64,000 nucleotides of DNA, from positions 62,001 to 126,000 of the forward strand of contig NZ_JASBRH010000001.1 in NCBI RefSeq assembly GCF_029961155.1, written 5' to 3'. The position numbers and the translations under genes were made by a program. The stretch comes from Pontibacterium granulatum (lineage in GTDB: Bacteria; Pseudomonadota; Gammaproteobacteria; Pseudomonadales; Balneatricaceae). Each line of letters starts with the position of its first letter. The first letter of the stretch is position 1. The notes under the pieces are model-generated. The model made no database searches and was not told where the DNA came from. It was given only the letters and a program-made list of their open reading frames with translations. This document shows, in pieces, positions 60,360 to 64,000 of the stretch.

Positions 60360-62495
60360 TCAGCGCGCGTAACGCTTCAGCAGATTCGGAATATCAATGA
60401 TCAGAGCAATGCGGCCATCGCCGGTGATGGTTGCACCGGACAGCCCCGGCGTACCATGCAGAATGGTACCCAACGGCTTGATTACCACCTCTTCCTGACC
60501 CACCAGTTGGTCAACGACAAAACCTACACGCTGTGTGCCCACCGTTACGATAACCACATGCCCCTGCTCTGGCAGGCTCTCGTCGTGCTTACCGCCAATC
60601 AACCAACGTTTCAGGTGGAACAGTGGCAACGCCTGGTCACGTACTATAATCACCTGCTGTCCGTCAACGATATTGGTCTTGGTCAGATCCAGGTTAAAGA
60701 TCTCGTTTACATTCACCAACGGCAGCGCAAAGGCTTGTCCTTCCAGAATAACCATCAGGGTTGGCATAATCGCCAGTGTCAGCGGCACCTGAATTGCGAT
60801 ACGGCTACCCTGACCGATAACGGAGTCAATGCTCAGCGTACCGTTCAGCTGGGTAATCTTGGTTTTCACGACGTCCATGCCCACACCACGACCGGATACA
60901 TCAGATATCTCGGTTTTGGTGGAGAAACCGGCCTGGAAGATCAGGTTGTAACATTCCTGTTCGGTCAGGCGGCTTGCCGCTTCCTGGTCAAGCATACCGC
61001 GCTGCACCGCAAGGTTACGCAGCTTGTCAGCGTCCATACCGGCACCGTCGTCCTGAATGATCAGCAGGATGTGATCACCCTCCTGTTCCGCCGACAGCAA
61101 TACATTACCTTCGCGCGGTTTACCCAGGCGCTCGCGCTCTTCGGGAGACTCGATACCATGGTCGACCGCGTTGCGCACCAAGTGGATCAGTGGATCGGCC
61201 AATGCCTCCACCAGGTTTTTATCCAGATCGGTCTCCTCACCACGCAACTCCAGATTCACCTCTTTTTTGAGGCTGCGGGAGAGATCGCGAATCAGGCGAG
61301 GGAAGCGGCCAAATACTTTTTTCACCGGCTGCATGCGGGTTTTCATCACCGACATCTGCAGATCTGCAGTGACCATGTCCAGCGTAGCCAGCGCTTTACC
61401 CATCTCCTCGTCTTCCTGAGATACCCCCAGGCGCACGAGACGATTACGCACCAGTACCAGCTCACCCACCATATTCATGATCTTGTCGAGCAAGCGGGTA
61501 TCAACACGCACGTTACTCTCGGCCGCTGGCTTATGCTGAGCGGCAGGGGCTGGTTTATTGTCAGCCACTTTAGCTGCGGCTGCAGGAGTCGCCGCAGGCT
61601 GCGGTGCTGCAACTGTTGCCACGGGAGGCGCTACGGCCGCGGCAGGTGTTGTTGGGGCTTCCGCCGGAGAATTGGCCGAGAATGCACCTTCACCCTTCGC
61701 CTGCAAGTCATCCAACAGGGCCTCAAATTCATCGTCGGTAATCAGACCATCGTCCGTTTTCGCAACAGGTGCGTTAGGTTGTGCAGGAGGCGTTGCGGCA
61801 TTGGCCTGTGAGAAAGCACCTTCACCTTTTGATTGCAGCTCGTCCAGCAACGCTTCAAATTCATCGTCGGTAATCAGCTCATCACCAGCAGAAGCGGGAG
61901 CTGAAGTTGGGGCAGCTGCTTCGCTGGCGGCATTGGACTCATCCAACGCATTCAGCAACAGCTCAAACTCGGCATCTGAAGCATCTTGTGCTTCGGGCGC
62001 TGGTGAAGCGGCTACCGCTGCCGCTGCGACAGGCGCCGGTTGCGGCGTTAGCGAAGCCGGTACTGGTGCGGATGCGGATGCGGGTGCTGCAGCTGGTGCA
62101 GGTGCTGTGCCGCTGGTATACGCGATCAACTGGTTAATCAACCCAGGATCAGCGGGTTCAGGGGTCAAGCCCTCTCGCACAGCCTCGAACATGACGTTAA
62201 CCGCATCCAGTGCCTGAAGAACCACGTCCATGAGTTCAGGGGAGATAGCGAGTTCGCCGTTTCGCAGCTGGTCAAACAGGTTTTCCGCCTTATGGCAACA
62301 CTCAACCATTGCCTCCAGCTGCAGAAAACCTGCACCGCCTTTAACCGTGTGAAAACCGCGAAAAATCGCATTAAGAAGGTCACGGTCATCCGGACGCTGC
62401 TCGAGATCCACTAGCTGTTCAGATAGCAGCTCAAGAATCTCTCCGGCTTCTACAAGAAAGTCTTCCAGAATTTCCTGATCAACATCTAAACTCAT
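60360..62495 (-). CDS. cheA: Chemotaxis histidine kinase CheA
   Basis: CheA phosphorylates CheY and CheB. The 711-residue protein has an N-terminal HPt domain (His49 in FRGFHTVKGGAGF), then a long Ala/Pro-rich linker (about 130-325). The dimerisation domain (DTRLLDKIMNMVGELVLVRN), the HATPase domain (HLVRNAVDHGIE, DDGAGMD, GFSTKTEISDVSGRGVGMDV) and the CheW-like C-terminus follow. No classical P2 domain is apparent. Instead the linker carries two near-identical segments (205-229 and about 249-273, core LITDDEFEALLDxLQxKGEG) and a weaker third (174-184). Confidence 0.96.
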   Translation of the reverse strand: MSLDVDQEILEDFLVEAGEILELLSEQLVDLEQRPDDRDLLNAIFRGFHTVKGGAGFLQLEAMVECCHKAENLFDQLRNGELAISPELMDVVLQALDAVNVMFEAVREGLTPEPADPGLINQLIAYTSGTAPAPAAAPASASAPVPASLTPQPAPVAAAAVAASPAPEAQDASDAEFELLLNALDESNAASEAAAPTSAPASAGDELITDDEFEALLDELQSKGEGAFSQANAATPPAQPNAPVAKTDDGLITDDEFEALLDDLQAKGEGAFSANSPAEAPTTPAAAVAPPVATVAAPQPAATPAAAAKVADNKPAPAAQHKPAAESNVRVDTRLLDKIMNMVGELVLVRNRLVRLGVSQEDEEMGKALATLDMVTADLQMSVMKTRMQPVKKVFGRFPRLIRDLSRSLKKEVNLELRGEETDLDKNLVEALADPLIHLVRNAVDHGIESPEERERLGKPREGNVLLSAEQEGDHILLIIQDDGAGMDADKLRNLAVQRGMLDQEAASRLTEQECYNLIFQAGFSTKTEISDVSGRGVGMDVVKTKITQLNGTLSIDSVIGQGSRIAIQVPLTLAIMPTLMVILEGQAFALPLVNVNEIFNLDLTKTNIVDGQQVIIVRDQALPLFHLKRWLIGGKHDESLPEQGHVVIVTVGTQRVGFVVDQLVGQEEVVIKPLGTILHGTPGLSGATITGDGRIALIIDIPNLLKRYAR

Positions 62496-62508
62496 GAAGC
62501 GCTCCTAA

Positions 62509-63222
62509 TTAAAACCCGAGACTGGACAGTAGCTCGTCAACATCGTCCTGTTCAGTCACAACATCGGGGGAATCTTTAGCTCTGATCTGAGGTCCTTCGG
62601 CGGCGATGGCTTTTTCTTTAGCCTGTTCGTCAGACAAGTTTGTCTGTGCCACCTTGGATGCGCCACCCAGTCGCTCTACCGTTGCCGCCGTATCCATCAG
62701 TTGCACCAGGTGCATCTCGACATTACTGAGCAACATCATAACCTTACGAATCAATTGACCGGCGACATCCTGATATTCCTGGGCCACCATAATCTCGGTC
62801 AATTCCAAGCGCAGGTTCGCGACGTTTTTTAGTGCGCTATCGCTCTGACCTTCCTCTTCCAACTCAACAAGAATAGAGAGGGCACGATCAACCCGGTCAA
62901 GGGTCTGATGAGCATTCTTTTCTGTTAGCCCGACAACATGGTCAAGGCTTGCAGACGCATCGGTGAGGTCCAGATGTTCGCCTTCGGTATGGATAGAATC
63001 CTGAACATCTTTACCAAACGCTTTCAGGGCTTCGTGGAGACCGCGGGTCAGGGTACCCACTTCCTGATAGAACATCTGATGGCGGAACTCATAAAGGTCC
63101 TGGATCTGGTCCAGTGCGGAGGGAATATCTCCCTGCTGTAACACGTCGACCAGTTTGTCAGCCTTCTGTTTCAGCAGGCTTTCCAAATGTTCAATTCCGT
63201 GGAGATTTTCTGCACCGGCCAT
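62509..63222 (-). CDS. cheZ: Chemotaxis phosphatase CheZ
   Basis: CheZ dephosphorylates CheY-P. The 237-residue helical protein shows the family core EIMVAQEYQDVAGQLIRKVM, where the glutamine is the catalytic residue. The C-terminal CheY-docking helix DDVDELLSSLGF matches the E. coli CheZ tail. It sits between cheY and cheA, 13 bp before cheA. Confidence 0.94.
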   Translation of the reverse strand: MAGAENLHGIEHLESLLKQKADKLVDVLQQGDIPSALDQIQDLYEFRHQMFYQEVGTLTRGLHEALKAFGKDVQDSIHTEGEHLDLTDASASLDHVVGLTEKNAHQTLDRVDRALSILVELEEEGQSDSALKNVANLRLELTEIMVAQEYQDVAGQLIRKVMMLLSNVEMHLVQLMDTAATVERLGGASKVAQTNLSDEQAKEKAIAAEGPQIRAKDSPDVVTEQDDVDELLSSLGF

Positions 63223-63239
63223 AACCTACCTTTGTAAAA

Positions 63240-63632
63240 TCAGCCTTCGAGACGCTCGAAAATCTTGTCGATTTTCTCTTTCAGCGTTACGGCCGTAAAT
63301 GGCTTAACAACATACCCGTTAACGCCAGCCTGCGCTGCCGCGATAATCTGCTCTCGCTTAGCTTCTGCAGTTACCATCAACACAGGAATGCTGCTTAGGT
63401 TAGGATCAGAGCGGACATGCTTGAGCAGGTCAATACCGCTCATATTCGGCATATTCCAGTCAGTGATGAGGAACTCGATCCCACCCTGCTTCAGAATAGG
63501 AAGCGCAGTGGCACCGTCGTCAGCCTCAATAACATTTGTTAAACCCAGCTCTTTCAACAGGTTTTTGATAATGCGCCTCATTGTAGAAAAATCGTCTACA
63601 ACGAGTATTTTGATGTCTTTTTTCAACACCAT
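63240..63632 (-). CDS. cheY: Chemotaxis response regulator CheY
   Basis: CheY-P binds the flagellar switch. The product is a single receiver domain of 130 residues. Active-site residues are visible: Asp13/Asp14 ([12 protein letters not shown]), phospho-acceptor Asp58 ([12 protein letters not shown]), Thr88 (VTAEA) and Lys110 (VVKPF). A GGGAG directly abuts ATG 63632, so translation may really begin at the GTG or TTG one or two codons later, which would give the more usual MKKDIKIL start. Confidence 0.95.
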   Translation of the reverse strand: MVLKKDIKILVVDDFSTMRRIIKNLLKELGLTNVIEADDGATALPILKQGGIEFLITDWNMPNMSGIDLLKHVRSDPNLSSIPVLMVTAEAKREQIIAAAQAGVNGYVVKPFTAVTLKEKIDKIFERLEG

Positions 63633-63726
63633 TCTCCCATGACATACTTGCATCGCATTCGAGCCGAATGCCAATTACTGCAAATTTAGACGTGCTTGGT
63701 CAACAAGAAATTGTAGCCCCGGCTTT

Positions 63727-64000
63727 TTATCGCCACTCACCCAAACGAGACCGCAATCGCAGTGCCGCCTGGCTGTGAATCTGACTTACGCGAGATTCAC
63801 TAACACCCAGTACTTGTCCTATCTCCTTGAGATTCAGCTCTTCATCATAATAAAGCGCAAGCACAAGCTTTTCCCTTTCGGGCAAATTATCGATCTCTGT
63901 TACCAGGGCAGAAACAAATGCCTGCTCTTCAACCCGGGCATTCGGTCCCTCTCCGGCAGCGACAACCTGCTCACCCGGATACTCGTCGTCCGGATTCAAT
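63727..64000 (-). CDS. fliA: RNA polymerase sigma factor FliA (sigma-28), C-terminal part
   Basis: Only the last 90 codons are in the window; the gene runs off the right edge. Region 4 is clear: LPEREKLVLALYYDEELNLK followed by EIGQVLGVSESRVSQIHSQA, the helix-turn-helix that reads the -35 box of late flagellar promoters. The FliA identity rests on this sequence and on the fliA-cheY-cheZ-cheA order. It directs expression of chemotaxis, motor and flagellin genes. Confidence 0.93.
   Translation of the reverse strand, partial: LNPDDEYPGEQVVAAGEGPNARVEEQAFVSALVTEIDNLPEREKLVLALYYDEELNLKEIGQVLGVSESRVSQIHSQAALRLRSRLGEWR

Noticed and set aside
60456-61811. A 451-codon open frame on the plus strand opposite cheA
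   Set aside because: It lies wholly antisense to the well-supported cheA, has odd His/Gln-rich composition and matches no family. It is a by-product of GC-biased codon use.

Overview
The window is chromosomal core DNA from a motile, polar-flagellate gammaproteobacterium. Gene order points to a Pseudomonadales/Oceanospirillales-type marine bacterium: rpe-gph next to trpE-trpGDC, amgK-murU beside lptD-surA-pdxA-rsmA-apaGH, rpsU-yqeY-dnaG-rpoD-tRNA-Ile2, a full ccmABCDEFGHI set, and a fliA-cheYZAB-motCD-parC-parP locus. The genus cannot be fixed from sequence reading alone. Coding density is high. No insertion sequence, phage, CRISPR array or rRNA was seen.

Layout. 0-2 kb: rpsF-rpsR-rplI on the minus strand with a strong promoter and a probable S6:S18-binding leader, preceded by a DUF2799 lipoprotein with a histidine-rich tail. 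2-6.5 kb: trpEGDC followed by an OsmC-like protein (minus). 6.8-9 kb: divergent nhaA/nhaR, with an intrinsic terminator directly upstream of the nhaA ribosome site. 9-14.3 kb: gph, rpe, a DUF3530 protein, djlA, and the murein-recycling pair murU-amgK. 14.4-23.5 kb (plus): lptD, surA, pdxA, rsmA, apaG, apaH, glpE, cca, folM. 23.5-26 kb: folK-folB, plsY, tsaD. 26.2-31 kb: the macromolecular synthesis operon rpsU-yqeY-dnaG-rpoD and tRNA-Ile2(CAU).

31-38 kb: sugar-nucleotide genes. An active-looking ugd stands alone between two AT-rich spacers, the second holding a decayed alpha/beta-hydrolase fragment. Then galU-pgi and a third, tightly coupled gene form an operon ended by a clear terminator. 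The third gene encodes a UDP-glucose dehydrogenase homologue that has lost essentially all its catalytic residues. This is the most unusual element in the window.

37.8-45.5 kb: mnmC, a CBS-domain protein, a DUF4126 membrane protein, yheU, ligA and zipA. 45.6-52.6 kb (minus): the complete System I cytochrome c maturation operon. 52.7-55.1 kb (plus): a FliK-type protein and an FlhB C-terminal-domain protein. 55.1-64 kb (minus): DUF2802, parP, parC, motD, motC, cheB, cheA, cheZ, cheY and the 3' end of fliA. This codes for polar chemosensory array placement, signalling and a stator. A stand-alone cheW is missing from its usual place beside parP.
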